Shown piece after piece: positions 1 through 4,914 of a stretch of 5,603 nucleotides of DNA (within the stretch, counting starts at the first letter, position 1; each line of letters starts with the position of its first letter). Location: NCBI GenBank assembly GCA_023249715.1, contig JAHFCA010000105.1, forward strand, positions 1 to 5,603, given 5' to 3'. A model generated the notes under the pieces. The model did no database searches, was not told the origin of the DNA, and saw only the letters and a program-made list of their open reading frames with translations. The DNA is from Elusimicrobiota bacterium. GTDB lineage: Bacteria > Elusimicrobiota > Elusimicrobia > 2-02-FULL-39-32. The position numbers and the translations under genes were made by a program.

Positions 1-1
1 T

Positions 2-1207
2 ATGAGCAAAGCAAAATTTGAACGAACGAAGCCGCACTTAAACATAGGAACGATTGGGCACGTGGACCATGGCAAGACAACGTTGACAGCCTCTATCTTA
101 AAGGTGCTGAGTAAAGCGGGCCAAGCCAAAGAGATGTCTTACGCCGAGATTGCTAAAGGGGGAGTGGTGCGAGACGCCTCTAAGATTTTAACCGTGGCGG
201 TATCCCACGTGGAATACGAAACAGAAGGACGCCACTACGCTCATATTGACTGCCCGGGACACGCCGACTATATTAAGAACATGATCACGGGAGCTGCCCA
301 GATGGATGGAGCTATATTGGTAGTAAGCGCGGCCGACGGCCCCATGCCTCAAACCCGCGAACATGTGCTCTTAGCCAGACAGGTAAACGTTCCTAACCTT
401 GTTGTCTTCTTAAATAAGTGCGATACCGTAGAAGATAAAGAATTATTAGATTTAGTAGAGCTGGAAGTGCGAGAACTCTTATCCAAGTATGAGTTCGCGG
501 GCGACAAGATTCCCATTGTGCGGGGCAGCGCTCTTAAGGCGATGAGCTGCGGCTGCGGTAAGAAAGAGTGCGCTTCTTGCGGACCTATTTGGGAACTTAT
601 GAAAAAGGTAGATGAAACCGTGCCTCAACCCCAGAGAGAAACCGATAAACCTTTCCTTATGTCTGTAGAAGACGTCTTCTCCATTACCGGAAGAGGAACC
701 GTAGCTACCGGCAGAGTAGAGAGAGGTAAAGTAAAGGTAGGCGACAACGTGGAGATCGTAGGCATTAAGCCTACCATCAAGAGCGTCATTACAGGAATTG
801 AGATGTTCCGTAAACTCTTAGATGAAGCGATCGCCGGAGACAACATTGGAGCGCTTCTGCGGGGTATCGAAAAAAACCAGATTGAACGCGGCCAAGTCAT
901 TGCCGCTCCCGCTACCATTAACCCTCACAAAAAGTTTAAAGGGCAGGTCTACATCCTTAGCAAAGAGGAGGGTGGCCGGCATACTCCTTTCTTTAAGGGG
1001 TATCGTCCTCAATTCTATTTTAGAACCACTGATGTTACCGGTTCTGTAACCTTAAAACCCGGTGTAGAGATGGTAATGCCAGGCGACAACGTGGAGATGG
1101 ATGTTGAGCTCCTCACCCCAGTCGCCATGGAAAAACAGCTCCGTTTTGCTATCCGCGAAGGCGGTCACACCGTCGGAGCCGGTGTCGTGACCGAGATTGT
1201 TGAGTAA
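2..1207 (+). CDS. tuf: translation elongation factor Tu, variant switch I and Cys-cluster insertion
   Basis: EF-Tu is the cytoplasmic GTPase that delivers aminoacyl-tRNA to the ribosomal A site. The protein has 401 residues, close to the usual 393-400, and looks complete: the N-terminus (MSKAKFERTKPHLNIGTIGH) is a normal EF-Tu start. The region upstream of the ATG lies outside the window. Visible motifs are the P-loop GHVDHGKT (19-26), DCPGH (83-87, with H87 at the catalytic His position), NKCD (138-141) and GSAL near 175. Domains 2 and 3 are normal, including GRGTVATGRVERG, GGRHTPFFKGYRPQFYFRTTDVTG and the C-terminal REGGHTVGAGVV. Two things are odd. The switch I motif RGIT is KILT here (61-64), keeping the Mg-binding Thr. 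A four-cysteine segment (C183, C185, C190, C193) sits at the end of the G domain. rpmG follows after 5 nt. Identity as EF-Tu is secure; the meaning of the two variations is unknown. Confidence 0.98.
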   Translation: MSKAKFERTKPHLNIGTIGHVDHGKTTLTASILKVLSKAGQAKEMSYAEIAKGGVVRDASKILTVAVSHVEYETEGRHYAHIDCPGHADYIKNMITGAAQMDGAILVVSAADGPMPQTREHVLLARQVNVPNLVVFLNKCDTVEDKELLDLVELEVRELLSKYEFAGDKIPIVRGSALKAMSCGCGKKECASCGPIWELMKKVDETVPQPQRETDKPFLMSVEDVFSITGRGTVATGRVERGKVKVGDNVEIVGIKPTIKSVITGIEMFRKLLDEAIAGDNIGALLRGIEKNQIERGQVIAAPATINPHKKFKGQVYILSKEEGGRHTPFFKGYRPQFYFRTTDVTGSVTLKPGVEMVMPGDNVEMDVELLTPVAMEKQLRFAIREGGHTVGAGVVTEIVE

Positions 1208-1212
1208 ATAAA

Positions 1213-1374
1213 ATGGCCGAAAGAAATATTCAAACTCTGGTTTGCAGCGTCTGTAAGCTAAAAAATTATCACTACCAGGCCGGGAAAAAACGGGCCGATA
1301 AAAAAAAGGTGGAAGTAAAAAAGTTCTGCCCCACGTGTGATAAGCACACACTTCACAAAGAAGCCAAGAGCTAA
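1213..1374 (+). CDS. rpmG: 50S ribosomal protein bL33, zinc-ribbon (C+) form
   Basis: This 53-residue small basic protein is a component of the large ribosomal subunit. Its translation begins MAERNIQTLVCSVCKLKNYH. It has two CxxC pairs (C11/C14 and C39/C42), the four-cysteine zinc ribbon of the C+ type of bL33, separated by a Lys-rich loop. Length and charge fit the family (about 49-55 residues). The ATG lies 5 nt after the tuf stop with no clear Shine-Dalgarno sequence, so translation is probably coupled to tuf. The tuf-rpmG-trnW-secE order supports the call. It is followed by a 177-nt non-coding stretch before tRNA-Trp. Confidence 0.95.
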   Translation: MAERNIQTLVCSVCKLKNYHYQAGKKRADKKKVEVKKFCPTCDKHTLHKEAKS

Positions 1375-1435
1375 AGGAAGAGCAAAAGAAAATAAGTTTT
1401 CCTTCAGGGAAAGGGATCAGCGAACGAAGTGAGCG

Positions 1436-1464
1436 TTAAGGGGAAACCGTAGGTTTCTCCTTAA
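1436..1464 (+). repeat. 13-bp hairpin with 3-nt loop
   Basis: Positions 1436-1448 pair with 1452-1464 over 13 bp (one G-U wobble at 1442/1458) around a GTA loop. No T-run follows, so it is not a standard intrinsic terminator. It is the first of a series of strong hairpins between rpmG and tRNA-Trp and could be a processing or stability element of the tuf-rpmG transcript. The 5' flank (1420-1435) contains the partly symmetric AACG...CGTT. Confidence 0.6.
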
Positions 1465-1470
1465 GGAGCG

Positions 1471-1496
1471 TCGCTGCGCTTCATCTAGCGCAGCGA
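1471..1496 (+). repeat. 9-bp GC-rich hairpin
   Basis: TCGCTGCGC (1471-1479) pairs perfectly with GCGCAGCGA (1488-1496) around an 8-nt loop. Part of it (1477-1486, CGCTTCATCT) recurs inverted at 1717-1726 downstream of the tRNA. The CGCTGC/GCAGCG stem is echoed by the hairpin at 1748-1766. This suggests the two sides of the tRNA share repeated hairpin-forming material. Function unknown. Confidence 0.6.
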
Positions 1497-1499
1497 TCT

Positions 1500-1540
1500 T
1501 CAGACTCGAGATTACTAAGGCTTTGACTTAGTAATTCTGA
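1500..1540 (+). repeat. bulged long hairpin with GCTTTGA loop, upstream of tRNA-Trp
   Basis: ATTACTAAG (1511-1519) pairs perfectly with CTTAGTAAT (1527-1535) around the 7-nt loop GCTTTGA. An outer stem TCAGA (1500-1504) / TCTGA (1536-1540) extends it, leaving CTCGAG as a 6-nt one-sided bulge. The tRNA begins 11 nt after the base of this stem. A second hairpin with nearly the same loop but different, compensated stem pairs lies after the tRNA (1662-1685). A processing or maturation role for the pre-tRNA is possible but not shown. Confidence 0.6.
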
Positions 1541-1551
1541 GCGCGACAAAG

Positions 1552-1623
1552 GGGGGAATCGGTTAATTGGCAAACCACTGGTCTCCAAAACCAGGACTGG
1601 GGGTTCAAGTCCCTCTTCCCCCG
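1552..1623 (+). tRNA. trnW: tRNA-Trp (anticodon CCA)
   Basis: A full 72-nt cloverleaf can be drawn by hand. The acceptor stem is GGGGGAA (1552-1558) with TTCCCCC (1616-1622). The D stem is GGTT/AACC. The anticodon stem is CTGGT/ACCAG with loop CTCCAAA and anticodon CCA at 1585-1587. The variable loop is GACT. The T stem is GGGGG/CCCTC (one G-U) with T-loop TTCAAGT. The discriminator is G1623, as expected for bacterial tRNA-Trp. The 3' CCA is not encoded (GAC follows), so it must be added by CCA-adding enzyme after 3' trimming. A tRNA-Trp upstream of secE is a common bacterial arrangement. The 3' end is duplicated 170 nt downstream. Confidence 0.96.
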
Positions 1624-1655
1624 GACGATTTAGGTCGGAAAAAATGTAATATTTG
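1607..1655 (+). repeat. direct repeat copy 1: tRNA-Trp 3' end plus trailer
   Basis: The 49 nt start inside the T-loop, cover the last 17 nt of tRNA-Trp and run 32 nt into its trailer. They match 1777-1825 at all but one position (G1637 versus A1807). Direct repeats that begin in a tRNA T-arm and preserve the tRNA 3' end are typical of integrative-element attachment sites, but only 121 nt separates the two copies and no integrase is present. A decayed element or tandem duplication is equally possible. Confidence 0.85.
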
Positions 1656-1661
1656 AAATAC

Positions 1662-1685
1662 CCCAGTAAGGCTTGACTTACTGGG
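1662..1685 (+). repeat. 9-bp hairpin with GCTTGA loop, downstream of tRNA-Trp
   Basis: CCCAGTAAG (1662-1670) pairs perfectly with CTTACTGGG (1677-1685) around a 6-nt loop. The inner stem (TAAG/CTTA) and loop almost match the hairpin at 1511-1535, while four of nine outer pairs differ with both sides changed. No T-run follows, so it is not an evident terminator for the tRNA. Confidence 0.6.
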
Positions 1686-1766
1686 ACTTGAAGGCGAGCC
1701 GAGCGCTGCCAGTGGCAGATGAAGCGAGGCCGCCAGGTTGCGGAGGAGCGCTGCTTTTAGCAGCGC
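1686..1766 (+). other. GC-rich structured spacer with two short hairpins
   Basis: By hand count, about two thirds of positions 1686-1775 are G or C, clearly richer than the genes nearby. The stretch contains CTGCC/GGCAG (1706-1710 / 1714-1718) and a perfect 7-bp hairpin GCGCTGC/GCAGCGC with loop TTTTA (1748-1754 / 1760-1766). AGATGAAGCG (1717-1726) is the reverse complement of 1477-1486. No ORF is supported. It may be a diverged copy of hairpin material from upstream of the tRNA. Confidence 0.5.
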
Positions 1767-1793
1767 GGGGGAGCAAAAGTCCCTCTTCCCCCG
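1767..1793 (+). pseudogene. remnant resembling a tRNA-Trp acceptor stem
   Basis: GGGGGAG (1767-1773) can pair with TTCCCCC (1786-1792), giving the acceptor stem of tRNA-Trp (GGGGGAA/TTCCCCC) with one G-U pair and the same following G (1793). Only 12 nt lie between the strands (1774-1785), ending in the T-arm 3' sequence AAGTCCCTC. The D, anticodon and 5' T arms are missing. It reads like an internally deleted copy of the tRNA gene; the five-G match could instead be chance. It cannot function as a tRNA, but the stem might be recognised by tRNA-processing enzymes. Confidence 0.4.
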
Positions 1794-1825
1794 GACGATT
1801 TAGGTCAGAAAAAATGTAATATTTG
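1777..1825 (+). repeat. direct repeat copy 2, in the leader of the membrane protein gene
   Basis: This is the second copy of the 49-nt repeat at 1607-1655 (one mismatch, A1807). It holds the last 17 nt of tRNA-Trp plus the trailer and ends just before the Shine-Dalgarno site of the gene at 1841. The trailer half therefore probably was the original spacer between the tRNA and this gene, later duplicated or split by the 121-nt stretch between the copies. Confidence 0.85.
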
Positions 1826-1826
1826 G

Positions 1827-1834
1827 AAAGGAGG
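1827..1834 (+). promoter_or_regulatory. strong Shine-Dalgarno site fixing the start at 1841
   Basis: AAAGGAGG lies 6 nt before ATG 1841, an ideal match and spacing. It rules out the in-frame TTG at 1823, which would place the Shine-Dalgarno site inside the coding region. The other + strand genes lack comparable sites. Confidence 0.85.
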
Positions 1835-1840
1835 CTCACC

Positions 1841-2353
1841 ATGTTTCTAAGTTATATTGCTGGCACGATATCTTTAATTTTGGCTGTCTCGACCTTTATT
1901 CCTTGGGTTACTATTTGGTTCTATTCCTTAAAAGGAATCGACAGCATGTATGGAATTATTACATTAGTAATGGGCCTTTTGGGAATTACTTTAAGTATAT
2001 TCCAATATCTTTCAGGAAAAATTCGGGGCAGAGCCTATATGATATTTTCTTTAACTGCTCTTACTTCCCAATTTTTATATTTTCGCAAAATGTTTGTTAT
2101 AGGTGAAAGGGTCAATGAACTCGCGTCTTTAATTACAGATGTATTAGGCGAAACGGTTCGCAGTAAAGCTCAAGAACTACTCGGAGAGCAATGGACCAAC
2201 ATCTTAGCCATCGTGGTAAAGAAAGTAGGGATTACCACCTCCTATAACGCTTTTGATTTCTTAGGTGGAGGGTTAGTTTTAGCGGTAGGGAGCGCTTTGG
2301 CGCTATTGGTTGTGGCTTTAATCATCGAAACTAAAAAACCTCAACCAGAATAA
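1841..2353 (+). CDS. uncharacterised four-helix integral membrane protein
   Basis: I do not recognise a named family for this 170-residue protein. Hydrophobic segments at about 4-26, 36-57, 65-82 and 143-162 suggest four transmembrane helices. Between helices 3 and 4 is a soluble, amphipathic stretch (about 88-135) rich in charged residues. The tail is short and charged (ETKKPQPE). The first half (FIPWVTIW...GIDSMYGIITLVMGLLG) resembles a Pro-Trp...Gly...Gly pattern common in small bacterial membrane proteins, which gives no function. The ATG is fixed by a strong Shine-Dalgarno site. It sits between tRNA-Trp and secE, 5 nt before secE, where no gene is usual, so it is probably co-transcribed with secE-nusG. 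A link to secretion or the envelope is only positional inference. Confidence 0.8.
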   Translation: MFLSYIAGTISLILAVSTFIPWVTIWFYSLKGIDSMYGIITLVMGLLGITLSIFQYLSGKIRGRAYMIFSLTALTSQFLYFRKMFVIGERVNELASLITDVLGETVRSKAQELLGEQWTNILAIVVKKVGITTSYNAFDFLGGGLVLAVGSALALLVVALIIETKKPQPE

Positions 2354-2358
2354 AAAGA

Positions 2359-2538
2359 ATGAATAAGGTTATTACTTTTTTTAAGGAGTCTTACGCCGAG
2401 CTTAAAAAAGTAACATGGCTCTCGCGGCAGGAAGTGATTGGCTCCACTATTGTGATTATTGTTCTAATTTCGATATTGTCGGTATTTGTAGCGCTTTTAG
2501 ATTTTATATTCGTTAAATTCATTGGGTTCATACTATAA
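2359..2538 (+). CDS. secE: preprotein translocase subunit SecE
   Basis: This 59-residue single-helix SecE is the small subunit that clamps SecY in the SecYEG export channel of the inner membrane. The conserved cytoplasmic segment ESYAELKKVTWLSRQEVIGS (10-29) includes the family hallmark ELKKVxWxxRxE. One transmembrane helix follows at about 29-48, then a short hydrophobic tail. The length matches the short single-TM form of most bacteria, unlike the three-helix E. coli form. It starts 5 nt after the membrane protein gene and ends 5 nt before nusG, the classic secE-nusG pairing. No clear Shine-Dalgarno site is seen, so translation is probably coupled. Confidence 0.96.
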   Translation: MNKVITFFKESYAELKKVTWLSRQEVIGSTIVIIVLISILSVFVALLDFIFVKFIGFIL

Positions 2539-2543
2539 AAACT

Positions 2544-3101
2544 ATGACAGAAAATACCAGTTCAGAAAATCAACCGCGCGCTTGGTACATTATTCATACC
2601 TATTCCGGGTACGAAGATAAGGTAAAAGCGGCCATAGAAAAAGCGGTGGTTAATTCTCAGATGCAGGAGAAAATTTTTCAAATTCTTATTCCTACGGAAG
2701 AAGTTGTAGAAATTAAGAAAAATAAAAGAACCATTAAGAAACGAAAGTTTTTTCCGGGATATATCTTGTCGGACATGATCATCGACAACCAAACTTATTG
2801 GCTTGTAAAAAATATCCCCGGAGTCACCGGATTCTTAGGAGGCATCAAACCCACCCCACTCCCCGAAAACGAAGCTAAAAATTTAATTGAACTAGCCACT
2901 GCAACGCCCGATTCCAGGCCCAAAGCGGCGATTCAATTCCAAATGGGCGAATCCGTGCGCATCAATGAAGGACCCTTTAAACATTTTATCGGCACCGTTG
3001 AAGATGTAAACGAAGAGAGAGCAAAAATTAAAGTTACCGTTTCCATATTTGGAAGAGGAACCCCTGTGGAACTCGATTTTCTTCAGGTAGAAAAATTATA
3101 A
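2544..3101 (+). CDS. nusG: transcription termination/antitermination factor NusG
   Basis: NusG binds the RNA polymerase clamp, suppresses pausing and links the polymerase to Rho or to the ribosome through uS10. The 185 residues match the family. The NGN domain (about 13-120) has AWYIIHTYSGYEDKV, the conserved FFPGYIL (69-75) and NIPGVTGFLGG (90-100). A linker leads to the KOW domain (about 133-185) with GESVRINEGPFKHFIGTV and the final ELDFLQVEKL. The N-terminus has about ten extra polar residues before the first strand. It lies between secE (5 nt) and rplK (16 nt), as in most bacteria. Confidence 0.97.
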   Translation: MTENTSSENQPRAWYIIHTYSGYEDKVKAAIEKAVVNSQMQEKIFQILIPTEEVVEIKKNKRTIKKRKFFPGYILSDMIIDNQTYWLVKNIPGVTGFLGGIKPTPLPENEAKNLIELATATPDSRPKAAIQFQMGESVRINEGPFKHFIGTVEDVNEERAKIKVTVSIFGRGTPVELDFLQVEKL

Positions 3102-3117
3102 GAATAGGTAGACATTT

Positions 3118-3546
3118 ATGGCTAAAAAAATAAAAACACAAATTAAGTTACAAATTCCAGCAGGAGCCGCGAACCCGGCTCCCCCCATTGGCCCCGCGCT
3201 CGGCCAACACGGCGTCAACATTATGGATTTTTGCAAACAGTTTAACGAACGCACTAAAGCGATGGAACAGGGAATGATTATTCCCGCCGTCATTACCGTT
3301 TTTGAAGACAGATCGTTCACCTTTATTACAAAAATGCCTCCTATCTCTTCTTTATTAAAGAAGGCGGCCGGCATTGCTAAATCCTCTTCCACTCCCAACC
3401 GCACTAAATCGGGAAAGGTAACCTGGAAGCAGGTAGAAGAGATTGCGGCGAGAAAAATGCCGGATCTGAATACCAAAGATATACAATCTGCCGCGGCCAT
3501 GGTGGAAGGTACCGCCAAAAGCATGGGCATTGAGGTTGAAAAATAA
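3118..3546 (+). CDS. rplK: 50S ribosomal protein uL11
   Basis: uL11 binds the GTPase-associated region of 23S rRNA and takes part in factor-dependent GTP hydrolysis and the stringent response. The 142 residues match the typical 141. The N-terminal domain carries the proline-rich switch AGAANPAPPIGPALGQHGVN (15-34). The C-terminal rRNA-binding domain includes SGKVTWKQVEEIAARKMPDLN and ends AMVEGTAKSMGIEVEK. Only a weak AGGT stretch precedes the ATG. rplA follows after 2 nt. The 16-nt gap upstream is too short to hold an evident L1-binding leader, so the feedback control by L1 known in E. coli cannot be confirmed here. Confidence 0.98.
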   Translation: MAKKIKTQIKLQIPAGAANPAPPIGPALGQHGVNIMDFCKQFNERTKAMEQGMIIPAVITVFEDRSFTFITKMPPISSLLKKAAGIAKSSSTPNRTKSGKVTWKQVEEIAARKMPDLNTKDIQSAAAMVEGTAKSMGIEVEK

Positions 3547-3548
3547 CT

Positions 3549-4247
3549 ATGAGTAAACGACTATTAGAAGCGGCAAAAAAAGTAGAACCAAAGAAAAAAT
3601 TTAGCATTGAGGATGCCTCTAAATTAGTAAAAGAGGGATCCGGTGTAAAATTTAACGAAACCATCGAGATGCATGTGCGTTTAGGCATAGATCCTAAAAA
3701 TTCAGAACAAGCGGTTCGGGGAACCGTGGTTTTACCCGCAGGTACGGGCAAAACATTAAAAATAGCCGTCATCGCCAAAGGCGAAAAAGTAAAAGAAGCT
3801 CAAAACGCCGGAGCCGATTTTGTAGGGGAAAACGATTTAATCGAAAAAATTCAAAAAGGCTGGATGGATTTTGATGTTTTAGTCGCCACGCCCGATGCCA
3901 TGAAAGACGCGAGCAAGCTTGGGAAAATTTTAGGTCCTAAAGGATTGATGCCCAACCCAAAATCTGGAACCGTTACATTTAGTTTAGACCAAGCGGTAAA
4001 GGAATTAAAGAAGGGACGCATTGAATTTAAAACCGACGACTATGGCATTGTCCACACAGCTATTGGAAAATCTTCTTTCACAGCGGAACAAATTTGCGAA
4101 AACGTTAAATCGTTAATTCAAGCGCTTCTTAAAGCAAAACCCTCTTCTGCTAAAGGGATCTATTTAAAATCGATCACGCTCTCTTCCAGCATGGGGCCCG
4201 GCATTCCCGTAGACCCAGCCCAGAAATTCGCTTCCGCTACAATCTAA
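3549..4247 (+). CDS. rplA: 50S ribosomal protein uL1
   Basis: uL1 forms the mobile L1 stalk of the large subunit and helps release deacylated tRNA from the E site. In E. coli it also represses its own rplKA mRNA. The 232 residues match the family (about 230). Signature blocks are RGTVVLPAGTGKT (57-69), FDVLVATPDAM (108-118), LGPKGLMPNPKSGTVT (128-143) and KKGRIEFKTDDYGIVHTAIG. It ends with the usual SSSMGPGIPVD region. It starts 2 nt after rplK without a Shine-Dalgarno site, so translational coupling is likely. rplJ/rplL do not follow; a terminator comes 31 nt later. Confidence 0.98.
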   Translation: MSKRLLEAAKKVEPKKKFSIEDASKLVKEGSGVKFNETIEMHVRLGIDPKNSEQAVRGTVVLPAGTGKTLKIAVIAKGEKVKEAQNAGADFVGENDLIEKIQKGWMDFDVLVATPDAMKDASKLGKILGPKGLMPNPKSGTVTFSLDQAVKELKKGRIEFKTDDYGIVHTAIGKSSFTAEQICENVKSLIQALLKAKPSSAKGIYLKSITLSSSMGPGIPVDPAQKFASATI

Positions 4248-4278
4248 TTCAATCCTAAAAGATTATCCCAAATTTAAT

Positions 4279-4313
4279 TTAGAGAGTTTATTCTATACTC
4301 TCTAATTATTTTT
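4279..4313 (+). terminator. intrinsic terminator of the rplKA operon, shared convergent region
   Basis: TTAGAGAGT (4279-4287) pairs perfectly with ACTCTCTAA (4297-4305) around a 9-nt loop, followed on the + strand by TTATTTTT (4306-4313). The T-run lies inside the last codons and stop of the convergent peptidase gene. On the - strand the hairpin follows directly after the peptidase stop but has no good T-run, so it should end mainly + strand transcripts. Confidence 0.75.
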
Positions 4314-4908
4314 GACGCGGGATGAGGTTATCATACACCAAACGCGTTTCAACTACTTTTTGAGAAACTTCAAAATAATCAGAGATCCAGTCCGCAATAT
4401 AACCATAGATTATAGGATCTTTAAAAGGTATTCCTGGCACTCTTATTTTCCGTTGTGCTTCACGGAATTTTAATTCAAGTGGACGAGGTGGAACTAAAAC
4501 TAACCCCGCAAAACAATCGGCTTGCCACTCTGCCCAACGATGATCTTCTGCCCCTATATTATTTACAAATTCAAGATAATCATCAACTGAATTTACTTTA
4601 TTAGACTTTAAGATATTAGCATGAAGAAGAATATGTCCTATTTCATGGGCCAGTGTAAAACGATACCGCCTTGGACGCTTATCATAAAAGAATTTATCTA
4701 CGAGTATATTTTTCAGGTCACTCCAAGTATATGCATCAACATAAAAATTCCCAAGGTCCGGGACAGGGATGATATTAATTCCCAACCTTACATCAATGAT
4801 ATCTTCAATTGGAATAGGAATCTTCTCTTCTTTATTGTAATTATCCAAAAATTGTAGAGCATACTGCTTGATTTTATTATAAGTGAGCCTTTCGATTTCA
4901 ATTGCCAA
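4306..4908 (-). CDS. ImmA/IrrE-family zinc metallopeptidase (COG2856-like)
   Basis: The 200-residue protein has the zinc-peptidase motif HEIGH (88-92) within RFTLAHEIGHILLH. Downstream is RWAEWQADCFAGLVLVP (124-140), in which E127 is the likely third zinc ligand. This is the ExxA(N/D)xFA...(L/V)xP pattern of ImmA/IrrE proteins. In this family some members cleave a partner repressor (ImmA cuts ImmR; IrrE acts on DdrO) and others work as toxin-like partners of XRE antitoxins. The N-terminal part (5-60) has helix plus PIPIEDIIDVRLGINI, also typical. The start is TTG at 4908, 6 nt after the regulator stop. No ATG or internal Met exists in the frame and no good Shine-Dalgarno site is seen, so translation is probably coupled to the regulator and weak. 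The substrate is unknown; the adjacent XRE protein is the natural candidate. Confidence 0.9.
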   Translation of the reverse strand: MAIEIERLTYNKIKQYALQFLDNYNKEEKIPIPIEDIIDVRLGINIIPVPDLGNFYVDAYTWSDLKNILVDKFFYDKRPRRYRFTLAHEIGHILLHANILKSNKVNSVDDYLEFVNNIGAEDHRWAEWQADCFAGLVLVPPRPLELKFREAQRKIRVPGIPFKDPIIYGYIADWISDYFEVSQKVVETRLVYDNLIPRQK

Positions 4909-4914
4909 GGAAGC

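Noticed and set aside
625..918. 97-codon ORF on the - strand inside tuf
   Set aside because: It is a shadow of the tuf reading frame with no recognisable domain; the + strand protein is a clear EF-Tu.
1052..1351. 99-codon ORF on the - strand over the tuf end and rpmG
   Set aside because: It overlaps two certain genes, and the encoded protein has no recognisable features.
1523..1528. TTGACT in the hairpin loop as a -35 box for tRNA-Trp (also at 1673-1678)
   Set aside because: No -10-like hexamer is found at 16-18 nt spacing; the match is part of the repeated hairpin loop.
1375..1551. CRISPR-like array in the repeats around tRNA-Trp
   Set aside because: The repeats are hairpins of different sequence and uneven spacing, without regular repeat-spacer units.
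1662..1685. Intrinsic terminator after tRNA-Trp
   Set aside because: The hairpin is good but no T-run follows, and a co-directional gene cluster continues downstream.
1823..1840. Upstream TTG start for the membrane protein gene (six extra residues)
   Set aside because: The Shine-Dalgarno site AAAGGAGG would lie inside the coding region and points to ATG 1841.
3102..3117. L1-binding autoregulatory leader before rplK
   Set aside because: The gap is only 16 nt and I see no structure resembling the 23S rRNA L1 site; a site inside nusG was not excluded.
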